Shown in pieces: positions 1 through 8,980 of a stretch of 56,852 nt of DNA. A program made the position numbers and the translations under genes. The stretch is from JBDTVS01 sp040007095 (GTDB lineage Bacteria; Acidobacteriota; Vicinamibacteria; Vicinamibacterales; CAVVIG01): contig JBDTVS010000074.1 in the NCBI GenBank assembly GCA_040007095.1, positions 1 to 56,852 on the forward strand, written 5' to 3'. The first letter of the stretch is position 1; each line of letters opens with the position of its first letter. Below the pieces are notes generated by a model that ran no database searches, was not told the origin of the DNA, and saw nothing but the letters and a program-made list of their open reading frames with translations.

Positions 1-35
1 GTTGTCATTTTCCAACGAACTTCTGAGACACGACA

Positions 36-1085
36 CTAGCGCGCGCGCTGCAACGCGAGGTATTCGGCGACGGCCGCGTTCTGCGCCGGCAGATCCTGGG
101 CTGGCGTCAACCTACCCGCGAACTCGGCGTAGAGCCTCACCGTGTTCCAGGCGTGGCGCTCCGGATTGGTCCACGCCGCGAAACGGCCCAGCGGGAGATC
201 GGCCGCGGCGCGGCCCGGACTCATGCCCATCGCATACCGCTTGCGCGTCTCGGTGACCAGGAGCTCGAGATAGATCCGCGTGTCCGCCAGTTCCTTCTTG
301 GTACCGATCGGACCGTGTCCGGGAACGATCAGGTCGACGTCCATCCGGTTGATCCGATCGATGGCCTCGATCCATTTGGTGATCTGCGCGTTATGGCCGG
401 CTGGCGTCACATAGTAGAACGCGATGTCGCCTGCGAACAGGATCTTTTGATCAGGCAGATAGACCATGAGATCGCCGAACGTGTGTGCCGGGTGGTTCGG
501 AATCACTTCCACGACCGTTCCGCCATAGCGGTAGGTAGCGCCACCACTGAGCGTGGTCGTGGGCGGCGCCAGTGTCAATTCGCCGATCCCCGCCTGCCAC
601 TGCGGCCGATTGTCGTAGGGATGCTCTGGAATGCCGTCGTCGATTGTGGCCTGGCGTGTGTAGTCGCTGGACACGATCTCGACGGGCGCGAAGAAGCAGT
701 TTCCGTTGGTGTGATCCCGATGATGGTGGCTATTCACGACGCGATTGAATCGCTTGCCTGTTGCGCTCTCGGCTGCGGTCTTGAATGCCTTTGCGTGAAT
801 CGGAGGCCCCAGCGTGTCGATCGCAAGGAGTCCATCGGGACCGACAATCACGCCTGCATTGCTCAAGCTGGCGTTGTCGACGCCTGGACCACTCGCCTGG
901 ATATAAGCGTAGACGCCGGAGGACAGACGCCGCAATTCAGTCGGCCACGATGGTATCTGGGTCCCGACAGCTTGCACTGTTGGCGGCTGCGGGCGACCCG
1001 CTGACGAAGTTCTTGCCGTAAGACACAGGGCTGTACCCGCCAGACCGAACAGGCTGATGAGTTCTCGTCTCGAATAGTGGTCCAT
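36..1085 (-). CDS. Tat-exported MBL-fold metallo-hydrolase
   Basis: A 349-residue protein of the metallo-beta-lactamase superfamily, probably a periplasmic two-zinc hydrolase. The zinc ligands are canonical: H120-x-H122-x-D124-H125 in NSHHHRDHTNG, H201 in HPAHTFGD, D220 in LFAGD and H257 in VPGHGPI. I chose the ATG at 1083-1085 because it gives an N-terminus with the twin-arginine motif SRRELISLFG and a hydrophobic stretch ending near TARTSSA; the longer frame upstream adds 56 residues with no family character. Members of this kind include quinoprotein-relay hydrolases and subclass-B-like enzymes, and the substrate cannot be told from the sequence. It is transcribed away from the sortase cassette. 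Family certain, role unknown. Confidence 0.87.
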   Translation of the reverse strand: MDHYSRRELISLFGLAGTALCLTARTSSAGRPQPPTVQAVGTQIPSWPTELRRLSSGVYAYIQASGPGVDNASLSNAGVIVGPDGLLAIDTLGPPIHAKAFKTAAESATGKRFNRVVNSHHHRDHTNGNCFFAPVEIVSSDYTRQATIDDGIPEHPYDNRPQWQAGIGELTLAPPTTTLSGGATYRYGGTVVEVIPNHPAHTFGDLMVYLPDQKILFAGDIAFYYVTPAGHNAQITKWIEAIDRINRMDVDLIVPGHGPIGTKKELADTRIYLELLVTETRKRYAMGMSPGRAAADLPLGRFAAWTNPERHAWNTVRLYAEFAGRLTPAQDLPAQNAAVAEYLALQRAR

Positions 1086-1869
1086 ACGCAGTCGGGGTAT
1101 TCTAGCCGACTCGACCTCGTGGGGCGTAGCACCTATCGACTGTGCCGATGCATCGCGTTGTGGCCGCGTGCGCCCCACCGTTACCGACGACGACGGCGAC
1201 GTCCTGTCGGCCGCCAATCGCGCTGCTGATCGGAGCCGGGTTGGGCAGGTCATTCAGACGAATGCGACATAATTCCTTTCCGTTCGGTCTCTCGTTTGTC
1301 CCGCCACGCGGATCCACGGAGGCGTCAGCGGCCGGGAAGGCGCGAAGATACCAATGTGCGACTCCGAATGCGACGGAGACCATCCCCGCGTATAAGTAAT
1401 CCGAGCCGGCTGGAGGCGTGCGAATGACGCGCGTCGCTGGAGTTGGATTTGTCATCCAGGCGCCTGAAGAGCTGCCGCTACCGGTGGCGGATCGGCCATC
1501 ACTCTGAGATTCGGTATCGATCCCGAAGCGCGGCGTCCGCCAGCGAGAACCACGTCGCATGCCTTGGCTCGAAGACCACGGGCATCGCACCACCGTCCCG
1601 GCTGCGGGTGACTCTCGCGCGCCAGTTTGCCGGCTGCCGGTCTAGTCGGGGGAGGACGGCACACGTTGCACCATGGCTTGCCCATATTGAGCACGCACGT
1701 TCCATGCAGAAGGCGTGGAGCGCGTGCCTACCGCAGCCTCGGCCGAGTCATGCAGGAGGCAACAGGCCAGGGCGGCATCATCGTTGCACTGTTACCGGAA
1801 GTGGACGACGAACACCATTTCTATCGTCTTGAGACGGTAACGACGGAGCGAGCAAAGGGAGAACCAAGC
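1086..1869. other. Intergenic region with no recognisable gene
   Basis: This 784-bp stretch lies between two divergent genes. Open frames exist on both strands, but their translations are arginine- and proline-rich and match no family I know. The last part (about 1850-1869) holds the ribosome-binding site of the next gene, a GGGAG-type purine run 7-12 bases before the ATG at 1870. Promoters for both flanking genes should lie here, but none is distinct enough to mark. Confidence 0.5.
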
Positions 1870-2643
1870 ATGTCAAGTAGAAAACTGATCCCTATCATTT
1901 GTGCGAGCGCCATCATCAGCGGCTTCGCATCTCTCGCGACGGCCCAGCTGCCCGATAGGCGTACCATCTTCACGTTCAGCGGTCCAGTAGCGATTCCTGG
2001 CGCGACATTGCCGGCGGGCCGCTATGTCTTTCGCCTGGCGGAACCGGGCACGTCGGCCCGCGTCGTACAAGTGTTCAGTGCGGATGGCAAGAAGCCTTAC
2101 GGCCTGTTCTTCTCGCATCCTGCCGAGCGCAACGAACCGGCACGGGATCCGGAAGTTCGCTTCTTGGAAACCGGGAAAGGTGCGCCTGCGGCGATTAAGA
2201 CCTGGTGGTATCCGGGTGAGCGGACCGGTTTCGAGTTCGTGTATCCAAAGGATCAGGCACGGCGGCTCGCGCAGGGTTCGAAGCAGTCGATCCTGACGAC
2301 GAAGGCGGCAAGCACCACCACTGATCAAAGTAATACGGCAAATCTCAGCAGGATATCGCCGACGGGTGAGGAGTCAAACGTGGCCGATGCGGCGGCGACG
2401 GCTCCAAGCGGAACAGCCCAGCAGGGAGCGGTCGCCGACGCCTCGCTCAACTTCGCAGCACCGGCTCCCGCCGAATCCCAAGCTCCCGTACAAACCGGCA
2501 CGAACGCCCGTAACACCCGCACCGGGCTGCCGGGGACGGCGAGCAACACGCCCATGTTTGGATTGATCGGCCTGATCGCACTCGCGGCGGCGACGGCGTT
2601 GCGCTTCTGGCGCCGCGGCAACACTCCTGTGGCGCTGAGGTAA
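1870..2643 (+). CDS. Secreted protein with LPGTA sortase-type sorting signal
   Basis: A 257-residue exported protein. Residues 1-25 are a signal peptide (MSSRKL, hydrophobic core, ATAQ). Residues 30-135 form a conserved periplasmic domain, with LPAGRYVFRL and a tail FVYPK, of a type I associate with Acidobacteria. Residues 140-215 are a low-complexity Ser/Thr/Ala linker. The C-terminus has the three parts of a sortase signal: LPGTA at 220-224, a hydrophobic helix at 229-246 and RR at 248-249. LPxTA is the motif class favoured by class D sortases, and a class D-like sortase lies 1.1 kb downstream on the same strand. The start at 1870 has a good ribosome-binding site and begins the signal peptide; an upstream in-frame ATG at 1627 does not. 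The molecular function of the domain is unknown. Confidence 0.8.
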   Translation: MSSRKLIPIICASAIISGFASLATAQLPDRRTIFTFSGPVAIPGATLPAGRYVFRLAEPGTSARVVQVFSADGKKPYGLFFSHPAERNEPARDPEVRFLETGKGAPAAIKTWWYPGERTGFEFVYPKDQARRLAQGSKQSILTTKAASTTTDQSNTANLSRISPTGEESNVADAAATAPSGTAQQGAVADASLNFAAPAPAESQAPVQTGTNARNTRTGLPGTASNTPMFGLIGLIALAAATALRFWRRGNTPVALR

Positions 2644-2662
2644 TCCCCATTCACCGCGTACC

Positions 2663-2701
2663 GACGGGAACGCCGGGCTTCGCATTGCCGGCGTTCCTGT
2701 C
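2663..2701 (+). terminator. Inverted repeat, probable terminator
   Basis: GACGGGAACGCCGG and CCGGCGTTCCTGTC form a 14-bp stem with a single G-T wobble and an 11-base loop, just after the stop codon at 2643. No T-run follows, so it may be an mRNA-stabilising or attenuating hairpin instead. It would separate the surface protein from the VWA/sortase pair, or lower expression of that pair. Confidence 0.55.
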
Positions 2702-2724
2702 ATCAAGGGTCAGGAGCATACCGG

Positions 2725-3708
2725 ATGCCGCGCCCTCTCACTTGTTCCCCGCTGATGGCGCTCGCCACGGTGATGATCGCTGTTCTACCCCTGCGGCCGG
2801 CGAATATACTCGCAGGACAGGTCGTACCCACGAGTGGCATTCAACCGCCGCCAGAGCCGGTGTTTACGACCAAGTCCGATCTGGTAGTCATCAACCTTTC
2901 AGTCAAGGATAGGAAGGGTGGCTATGTCTCAGATCTCAGTGTCGACGCCTTCGCCGTGTTTGAAAACAAACAGCCGCAGCCCATTTCATTTTTCGTCAGT
3001 CAAGATGCTCCGGTCACTGTGGGACTCCTTCTGGACAGCAGCGGCAGCATGTCGGCGAATCGCGAGCTGCTGATTTCAGCGGCCGCGTCTTTCGCCGCAA
3101 CCAGTAATCCAGAAGACGAAATCTTTGCGCTGGCGTTCAATGACACGGTGACGCCGGTGCTGCCGAAGGGCGCGCCGTTCACCGCCGATCCCGATATCCT
3201 TCGACGCGCCGTGTCGGTTGCTACCGAGACTCATGGCCGAACCGCTTTATACGACGCGCTCGCGGCCGGACTGGATTACCTGGCGCGAGGAACACGTGAG
3301 CGCAAGGTCCTGATCGTCGTCAGCGACGGCGGCGACAACGCCAGCCGAACGACCGCCCAGGAGATCTGGAAACAGACCCAGGCCTCCAATGTGGTGGTGT
3401 ACACGGTTGCCCTGCTCGATGATGTCGAGCGCGAGTCGAACCCCAAGGCCCTCAAACGCATTGCCGACGCCACCGGCGGCGAGGCGTTCAGGCCGCGCAG
3501 TATTCGTGACGTCGCCGACGTGTTACGTCATATCGCGGCCGACATCCGGCACGCATACACGATTGGCTATGTGCCAACCAATGCCGAGCACGATGGTACC
3601 TTTCGGAACCTGCGGGTCGTGGTCCGGGCACCGGACCGTCGCGCGATCACGGTGCGGACGCGAAGCGGCTATGTCGCCGGAACTTCCGCGTCAAGGAGCA
3701 CACCGTGA
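2725..3708 (+). CDS. VWA-domain protein, VWFA-related acidobacterial family
   Basis: A 327-residue exported protein. A hydrophobic N-terminus (about residues 8-30) is followed by a short beta domain (VVINLSVKDRKGGYVSDLSVDAF is its core) and a von Willebrand A domain. The metal-ion-dependent adhesion site D104-x-S106-x-S108 is intact (DSSGSMS), with the later TALYDAL and VSDGGDN loops also present. The arrangement matches the 'VWFA-related Acidobacterial domain' family, usually surface or secreted proteins of unknown role. Its stop codon overlaps the GTG start of the sortase gene in a GTGA, so the two are probably translationally coupled. It has no sorting signal of its own. A second, separate member lies at 48820-49782. 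Confidence 0.88.
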   Translation: MPRPLTCSPLMALATVMIAVLPLRPANILAGQVVPTSGIQPPPEPVFTTKSDLVVINLSVKDRKGGYVSDLSVDAFAVFENKQPQPISFFVSQDAPVTVGLLLDSSGSMSANRELLISAAASFAATSNPEDEIFALAFNDTVTPVLPKGAPFTADPDILRRAVSVATETHGRTALYDALAAGLDYLARGTRERKVLIVVSDGGDNASRTTAQEIWKQTQASNVVVYTVALLDDVERESNPKALKRIADATGGEAFRPRSIRDVADVLRHIAADIRHAYTIGYVPTNAEHDGTFRNLRVVVRAPDRRAITVRTRSGYVAGTSASRSTP

Positions 3709-4367
3709 AGATCATCGCCCGCATTCGACCGTGGCTCGCCTGGACGTTATTGGTTTTTGGATTCACTTGCATCACATGGTGCGGCTGGGTCATCGCGAAA
3801 GAGAGGTCGTTTCAAGTTGAACAGAGCCGGGTGCTCGAACATGAACTGTCGCGTTCCCCATCGCTTCAGCGGACAAGTGGCAAGGTGCCCAATTCGAGGA
3901 TCGCGCCGAATCTCATCGGCAGGCTCGAAATAGCGCGAGTGAAGCTGTCGGCAATGGTGGTCGAAGGTGACGATGACGACACACTCGACATCGCGGTGGG
4001 TCACCTTCCCGACACGCCGTTTCCATGGCAAGCGGGAAATAGCGCCTTGGCCGGCCATCGCGATACCTTCTTCCGTCCCTTGAAAGACGTGCGCGTCGGC
4101 GATGAGATCGTATTGACGAGTCTTCGCGGAGAGTTGCACTACCGTGTCGAGCGGACGGTCATCGTCGACCCGCAGGACCTCTCGGTCTTGAAGGCATCGA
4201 CCAGCCCAACGCTCACGCTGGTGACATGTTTCCCGTTCTTCTACGTGGGGCATGCCCCGCGCCGCTTCGTCGTTCAGGCCACCCGGTTGGGTTCAGAGCC
4301 CAGTCCAGTCGATTCGAAAGCGCCGGCAAAGCCGCGAGACCGCACCCAGATCTTGACCGATCGGTAA
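3705..4367 (+). CDS. Class D-like sortase
   Basis: A 220-residue membrane-anchored transpeptidase. One N-terminal membrane helix (about residues 9-31) is followed by the sortase barrel. The catalytic residues are all visible: H118 in LAGHRD, C175 in the signature TLVTC and R186/R187 in APRRFV. Sortases cleave LPxTG-like signals between T and the next residue and link the protein to an amine acceptor. The likely client is the LPGTA protein at 1870-2643. The GTG start at 3705 overlaps the stop of the VWA gene. A sortase in a diderm raises the question of the acceptor, since the usual peptidoglycan-facing route must act across the inner membrane. The class D assignment rests on topology and the LPxTA client, so it is less sure than 'sortase'. 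Confidence 0.88.
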   Translation: MKIIARIRPWLAWTLLVFGFTCITWCGWVIAKERSFQVEQSRVLEHELSRSPSLQRTSGKVPNSRIAPNLIGRLEIARVKLSAMVVEGDDDDTLDIAVGHLPDTPFPWQAGNSALAGHRDTFFRPLKDVRVGDEIVLTSLRGELHYRVERTVIVDPQDLSVLKASTSPTLTLVTCFPFFYVGHAPRRFVVQATRLGSEPSPVDSKAPAKPRDRTQILTDR

Positions 4368-4480
4368 GGTCCATTTGGGCGCCCGCCTCGCCTCGAACAA
4401 GTTGCGACTCCCCTCCCCCATGAGCGCGCGTCGCGCCTCGGGCGGCCCGGTCCGAACCCGCAGGAGCGGCAGGGCGTGAG

Positions 4481-4645
4481 TGCTCTGATGACATCATTGC
4501 GCCGGCCGCTGTGGGTGAGTTCATTCATTCCAAGATCACGACCAGTGAGGTCGTCACGCTCAAGGCCACCGGGCATTTGTCCGAATCTGAGCGCACCGAA
4601 GAAACCACCGCAGCGGTGAAGGCGTTTCTCGAGCGGTTCCGATGA
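4481..4645 (+). pseudogene. C-terminal remnant of RsbQ-like alpha/beta hydrolase
   Basis: The frame reads CSDDIIAPAAVGEFIH, then LKATGHLSESERTEE and AAVKAFLERFR before TGA. These are the acid-residue loop (SDD), the catalytic-histidine loop (ATGH) and the last helix of RsbQ-type alpha/beta hydrolases. The nucleophile elbow and everything N-terminal are missing; the 110 bases between the sortase stop and this piece show no homology. It is therefore a 5'-deleted relic. Its stop overlaps the mprF start as ATGA, so the former gene was probably coupled to mprF. Confidence 0.65.
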
Positions 4646-7410
4646 GCCATGGCGACGAAGGGTCCACGGACGATCAGACAGACGCGCTCGAGCGGAACGA
4701 CAGCACGCTGTATGAAGAGGTTCCCTCGCTTTCAAGCACTGTGGCGATAGCCGATGGCGTCGCCTGGGCGAGTATCCTTCAGCTCGACAGCGGGCTTATT
4801 GTACGTCCTGTGAGACGAGCCGTCCGCCACGCCGGCGTCCTTCGCCACGGCGCCGAATTCGCCGAAGGGGTCGGCCTGTGGATACTGAGCCACGGCGCCA
4901 GTCTGTGGCCAGCTCTCGCGCTCGTCGCCGTCCTGGGGTTGTCATGGAGCACGCTACGCACGGTGCACATCCAGGCGGTGCGCGCCGCGCTTGGCGCGCT
5001 CGACTCACCGTGGGTGGCAGCCACCTGCGCGTTCACGGCGTTCAACGTGATGGTGATGGGGCTGTACGACGTCGTCGCGTTCCGTCAGACGCGCTCGCCA
5101 GCCCTCGAACGGTGGCGCTATGGAATGGCCGCCTTCGCCTGGAGCAATTTTCTCACGGTCGGACCGCTGGCCGGTCCGGCCATCCGTCTCTGGCTCTACA
5201 GCACGACGATCGATCGTGCGGCCGACATCCAAGGCGGCATCGTCGCCACCACGATGGCCTTCACCGCAGGGCTCGGAGGCTGGACCGTCGCGGTCACGAT
5301 CGCGGCCCACACCCACTCAGGATTGGCGGTCACCGGCCTGATCGCGCTCGCCAGCACCTGGCTGATTGTGGGCACGGTCCGCTGGTGTCTGACCCGTTGG
5401 TCCACCATGTGGCGTCAGACGATGTCCGCCCGGACATGGGAGATGACGCTGGTCGGCTGGCTGGACTGGCTGCTGGCAGCCGCGGCCTTCCTCGCCGCGG
5501 TCAGAGCCGGACGGGGCCCGGTTCTCGTGCAGCCATCACTGTCAGTGTTTTTCTATGGACAGATCGTGGGGCTCGCGAGTCTCGCGCCGGGAGGCCTCGG
5601 CAGCGCCGACGCGTTCTGGATCGATCGGCTGCCGGCGGCGCCTCCGGTCAGCGCCGCCATCGTCGCGTTGTTCCGGCTGGTCTACTACATTCTGCCGTGG
5701 GCTGCCGCCTCGCTGACGCTGCTGTCCTGGGCCAACAGGCGCGCCGCGGGCCGGGTCGTCATGGCCCGCCGCCTGATCGGGTTGCTGATCGGTGCCGGTG
5801 GTGTGCTGATGATGCTCAGCAGCGCGACGCCGGCGCTGCACGCCCGGCTGCTGACGCTCGAGCGGTTCGTGCCGCTGCCGCTCGTCGAGTTCGGGCAGGT
5901 CGCCGCGGCGATGAGCGGCCTCCTGCTCTTGACGTTGGCCCTGAAGCTCGCTCGTGGATATCGCACCGCGTTCCGCGCCACGATGGTCCTCCTCGGCGCC
6001 GGCGCAATCTCCGCGCTGTTCAAGGGTATCGACTGGGAAGAGGCCCTCATTCTCGGCGGGCTTGCCGTTGCCGCGGCATCGAACGCCGCGATCTTCGACC
6101 GAGACAGCCGCGGCGACTGGATTGAGAGCACCGACATCGTCCTGGCCGCGGCGGCCGTCGGCGGGTTCTTCGTGGTGGGCATCCTGACTCAGCGTCTTGG
6201 GTTCGACGCGTTCGACCGCTGGATGCACCTCGGCTATCGTCTGGAAGCCAGCCGTTTCGCGCGAAGCACCATGGCTCTGGCGCTGGCGGTGTCTGCTGGC
6301 GCCGTCTATCTCGCGTTGCGGGCACCGTCTCGATTCGCGCGCCCGAGCCCCGCCGACATCAACAAGGCGCTGGAGCTCCACGCGATCATCGGCGGCAGTT
6401 CGACACCGTTGATGATGGCCAACGGGGACAAGTCGATCTTCATCGACGGCGAACGTGGGCTGTGTGCCTACCGCATCATTGGCCCGTATCTGGTCGTCTT
6501 CGCCGACCCGGTCGTCCGCGCCGGCGATCGCGGCGCCTTCCTCACCGCGCTGTTCGAGTTCGCCGCCGAAGCCGACCGCCGGCCGCTGTTCTACCAGCTC
6601 TCTGCCGAGTGGATTCCGGCCCTTCACGATCGCGGCTATCGGTTCTTCAAACTGGGCGAAGAAGCCCAACTGCCGCTCAGTCGCGTGACCGCCGATGGCA
6701 CACCGATCAGGCTGTTCGGGCAGATCCTTCGACGCGCGACGCGCGACCGCGTCCGGTTCCGCGTGATGCCGCCGTATGAGGTGGCACGGCGGCTCGATGA
6801 GCTGCAGGCGATCTCGAACGATTGGCTCGCCAGCCGCTCGGTGGTCGAGCGGCAGTTCTCGATCGGCTTCTTCGATCGCGACTACATCGGCCGGTTTCCC
6901 TGCGCGGTCGTCGAAACGCTGGATGGAACAACCCTTCTGGCGTTCGCGAACCTGCTGCAGGGCCCGCGCCGGGTCGAGATGTCGGTCGACCTGATGCGGT
7001 ATCGGCGCGACGGTCCGAAGGTGATGGATTTTCTGTTCGTGTCGTTGTTCCTGCACGCCAAGAAGCTGGGTTACCAGCGCTTCAATCTCGGCATGGCGCC
7101 GTTGGCCAGCGTCGGCGCGGTCAAGGGCGCGCATCCCCGCGAGCGTCTCGCGCGCCTCGTCTTCCAGCATGGCGAGCACTTCTACCGACTTCGCGGACTC
7201 CGGTTCTTCAAACAGAAGTTCGAGCCGGATTGGGAGCCGCGCTACGTCAGCTATCAGACCGCGTGGGAGTTTCCGATCGCGATCGCGTATGTCTCGGCGC
7301 TGATTGCCGGGGGCTGGACGCGGGTGTTCCGGTCTGGAGTCAAGGCGAGCTCTTCATCCACGCCAACCCCGCAAGGACGTGTTCCCGCAGAAGCGGCAGC
7401 CGATCCGTGA
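4642..7410 (+). CDS. mprF: Bifunctional lysyl-phosphatidylglycerol synthetase/flippase MprF
   Basis: A 922-residue membrane protein. After a hydrophilic extension (residues 1-80) a long multi-helix region of the UPF0104/flippase type runs to about residue 560, followed by a soluble DUF2156 domain (two GNAT-like folds) to about 890, containing LMMANGDKSIF, VMDFLFVSLFLHAKK and FNLGMAPLASVG. The DUF2156 domain transfers an amino acid, typically lysine, from aminoacyl-tRNA to phosphatidylglycerol, and the N-terminal part exposes the product on the outer leaflet. This lowers negative surface charge and confers resistance to cationic peptides. The ATG at 4642 overlaps the stop of a hydrolase relic; no other in-frame ATG occurs for about 130 codons. 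The 3' end overlaps the convergent VirJ-like gene by 71 bp. The amino acid used cannot be read from sequence. Confidence 0.93.
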   Translation: MSHGDEGSTDDQTDALERNDSTLYEEVPSLSSTVAIADGVAWASILQLDSGLIVRPVRRAVRHAGVLRHGAEFAEGVGLWILSHGASLWPALALVAVLGLSWSTLRTVHIQAVRAALGALDSPWVAATCAFTAFNVMVMGLYDVVAFRQTRSPALERWRYGMAAFAWSNFLTVGPLAGPAIRLWLYSTTIDRAADIQGGIVATTMAFTAGLGGWTVAVTIAAHTHSGLAVTGLIALASTWLIVGTVRWCLTRWSTMWRQTMSARTWEMTLVGWLDWLLAAAAFLAAVRAGRGPVLVQPSLSVFFYGQIVGLASLAPGGLGSADAFWIDRLPAAPPVSAAIVALFRLVYYILPWAAASLTLLSWANRRAAGRVVMARRLIGLLIGAGGVLMMLSSATPALHARLLTLERFVPLPLVEFGQVAAAMSGLLLLTLALKLARGYRTAFRATMVLLGAGAISALFKGIDWEEALILGGLAVAAASNAAIFDRDSRGDWIESTDIVLAAAAVGGFFVVGILTQRLGFDAFDRWMHLGYRLEASRFARSTMALALAVSAGAVYLALRAPSRFARPSPADINKALELHAIIGGSSTPLMMANGDKSIFIDGERGLCAYRIIGPYLVVFADPVVRAGDRGAFLTALFEFAAEADRRPLFYQLSAEWIPALHDRGYRFFKLGEEAQLPLSRVTADGTPIRLFGQILRRATRDRVRFRVMPPYEVARRLDELQAISNDWLASRSVVERQFSIGFFDRDYIGRFPCAVVETLDGTTLLAFANLLQGPRRVEMSVDLMRYRRDGPKVMDFLFVSLFLHAKKLGYQRFNLGMAPLASVGAVKGAHPRERLARLVFQHGEHFYRLRGLRFFKQKFEPDWEPRYVSYQTAWEFPIAIAYVSALIAGGWTRVFRSGVKASSSSTPTPQGRVPAEAAADP

Positions 7411-8113
7411 AACGATGATTGCTGGCGTCGACGAGAACCAGTCGCTTGGGCGCGCGCGCCGCCGCTTCGAGCATCAGGAAGTCGCTGCGGGTCACGTATT
7501 CGTCCTTCGTCGATTGGATCATCCAGAGGGGAACCGGCGACACCTCACTGATGAACATTGCGGGTTCGAATGACGGCTCCGCCGAATCCTGCTTCGTGAT
7601 CCAGGCCACCGCGTCTTTCCACCGCCACGCCAGCTCGGCCGACGCGGGGAGTCCCATCGTCATCACGCCGCGAACCCATGAGTGATTGACGCGGGCGCCC
7701 GCCAGAATGGCCAGCGCGGCGCCTTCGGACACGCCGGCCACGACAATCGGCTCCCACAGCGTGTGACGATCCCGCATGAACTGGACGATCGAGGCGTAAT
7801 CGGCCGTGACCTCCGCCGGAAGCACATGCCTGCCGCGCGAGGTGTATGACGCGAGGTACAGCCGGGCATTGATCCCGATCACCGCATACCCCTGTTCGGC
7901 CAGAAACCCGGCAAGGTCCACGGCGAGGCCGACCCAGCCGACATCGCCGCTGCCCATCAGAATCGTGCCCTTCACCGGCACTCCAGCGGATGGCCGATAG
8001 AACGTGAGCGTCTGGGTCTGCCCGCGGATCGACATCGACACCTTCTCGCTCGCGGCCGACACATCGTGGGCGACGAGCAACACCCAGAGGCACACAAGCA
8101 CGCGGCCGGTCAT
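7340..8113 (-). CDS. VirJ/AcvB-type periplasmic alpha/beta hydrolase (second of pair)
   Basis: A 257-residue exported protein with a signal peptide (MTGRVLVCLWVLLVAHDVSA) and a VirJ domain of alpha/beta-hydrolase fold. The presumed triad is S129 in GVSEG, D204 in STKDEY and H233 in ASNHRF. I start it at 8113 because that ATG overlaps the stop of the upstream sister gene as ATGA, the usual mark of coupling; an in-frame ATG at 8128 would add five residues. AcvB of Agrobacterium, which carries this domain, is reported to hydrolyse lysyl-phosphatidylglycerol. Next to mprF the same job is the natural guess. The gene is convergent with mprF and overlaps it by 71 bp. Confidence 0.83.
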   Translation of the reverse strand: MTGRVLVCLWVLLVAHDVSAASEKVSMSIRGQTQTLTFYRPSAGVPVKGTILMGSGDVGWVGLAVDLAGFLAEQGYAVIGINARLYLASYTSRGRHVLPAEVTADYASIVQFMRDRHTLWEPIVVAGVSEGAALAILAGARVNHSWVRGVMTMGLPASAELAWRWKDAVAWITKQDSAEPSFEPAMFISEVSPVPLWMIQSTKDEYVTRSDFLMLEAAARAPKRLVLVDASNHRFTDRLPLLREHVLAGLAWMKSSP

Positions 8114-8886
8114 CGTCGCAGCATCCATTCAAGCGATCGTTCCATCGTGGCGTAGACGAGCGTCAGGGCGCCGCCGAAGTTATGATCCTCCGCATCGATG
8201 GCGACCAGTTCCCGCACCGGCGTATCGGCGCCGAACAGGCGTCTGGCCTCATCGGCAGGCACGTAGCTATCGCGCGTGGACTGAATCACCATGACCGGAG
8301 TCGCGCCGAGCCGTGGAAGATAGCTGTAGGTCTGCAGCATCACGAGCTGCCGCGGTCGGCCGCGCCGCAGGCGATGGACATACTCCTCCTCGCCGGTGAG
8401 CCCGACCGCCAGAACGCCCGCGAGCGGCGACCTCAGCGCACCCGACCCTGCGGCAGCCACCGCGAGGCCGGCGCCGCGCGACTTACCGATCAGCACCGTA
8501 GGCGTCGACTCCGGCAAACCAAGAGACGCTTCAGAGCGGCGAATGATTGCGCTGTAGTCGTCGGCGACTTCGGCAGGCAACAGGGCATCGACGCCAAGAT
8601 GACGGACGTACTCGCGCGCGCTGAACCCGACCGACGCGTATCCCCAGCTGCTGAGCCGGTCGTACAGTTCACGATCCTTGCCCCACCAGCCGGCATCGCC
8701 GGTCGCGTAGACGAGCAGGACCGAGGGCGCCGTCGGGGCCGCCGCCCTCGTCAAGTGAAGCGTGAGCGAATGGTCGTGCAGACGCACGGAGCTGTCGGTG
8801 GTGACCCCACGCGGCCGTGTCATGAGCGGCGCACATCCGGGGACCCCGAGCACAGTGAGCAACAGGAGTCCAGGGACGCGACGCAT
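8110..8886 (-). CDS. VirJ/AcvB-type lipoprotein hydrolase (first of pair)
   Basis: A 258-residue protein with a hydrophobic leader ending in a loose lipobox (VPGC, C18), so probably an anchored lipoprotein. The VirJ alpha/beta-hydrolase domain follows, with S136 in GKSRGAG, D206 in QSTRDSY and H235 in AEDHNF. The start at 8886 gives the leader; the longer upstream frame is antisense to the receptor gene. It shares ATGDAGW/GSGDVGW, LLPAEVxxDY and STxDxYV blocks with its neighbour, so the two arose by duplication. AcvB is itself a two-part protein, and this pair could be its split equivalent. A second possibility is general esterase activity. Confidence 0.83.
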   Translation of the reverse strand: MRRVPGLLLLTVLGVPGCAPLMTRPRGVTTDSSVRLHDHSLTLHLTRAAAPTAPSVLLVYATGDAGWWGKDRELYDRLSSWGYASVGFSAREYVRHLGVDALLPAEVADDYSAIIRRSEASLGLPESTPTVLIGKSRGAGLAVAAAGSGALRSPLAGVLAVGLTGEEEYVHRLRRGRPRQLVMLQTYSYLPRLGATPVMVIQSTRDSYVPADEARRLFGADTPVRELVAIDAEDHNFGGALTLVYATMERSLEWMLRR

Positions 8887-8980
8887 CACGACTCCAGAAT
8901 AGCGCGGGACGGCCTGATGCGTGCGAGATCCACGCCGACCTTGATTCTTTATTGCCGCACACGCTACAACGGCGAGGAGC

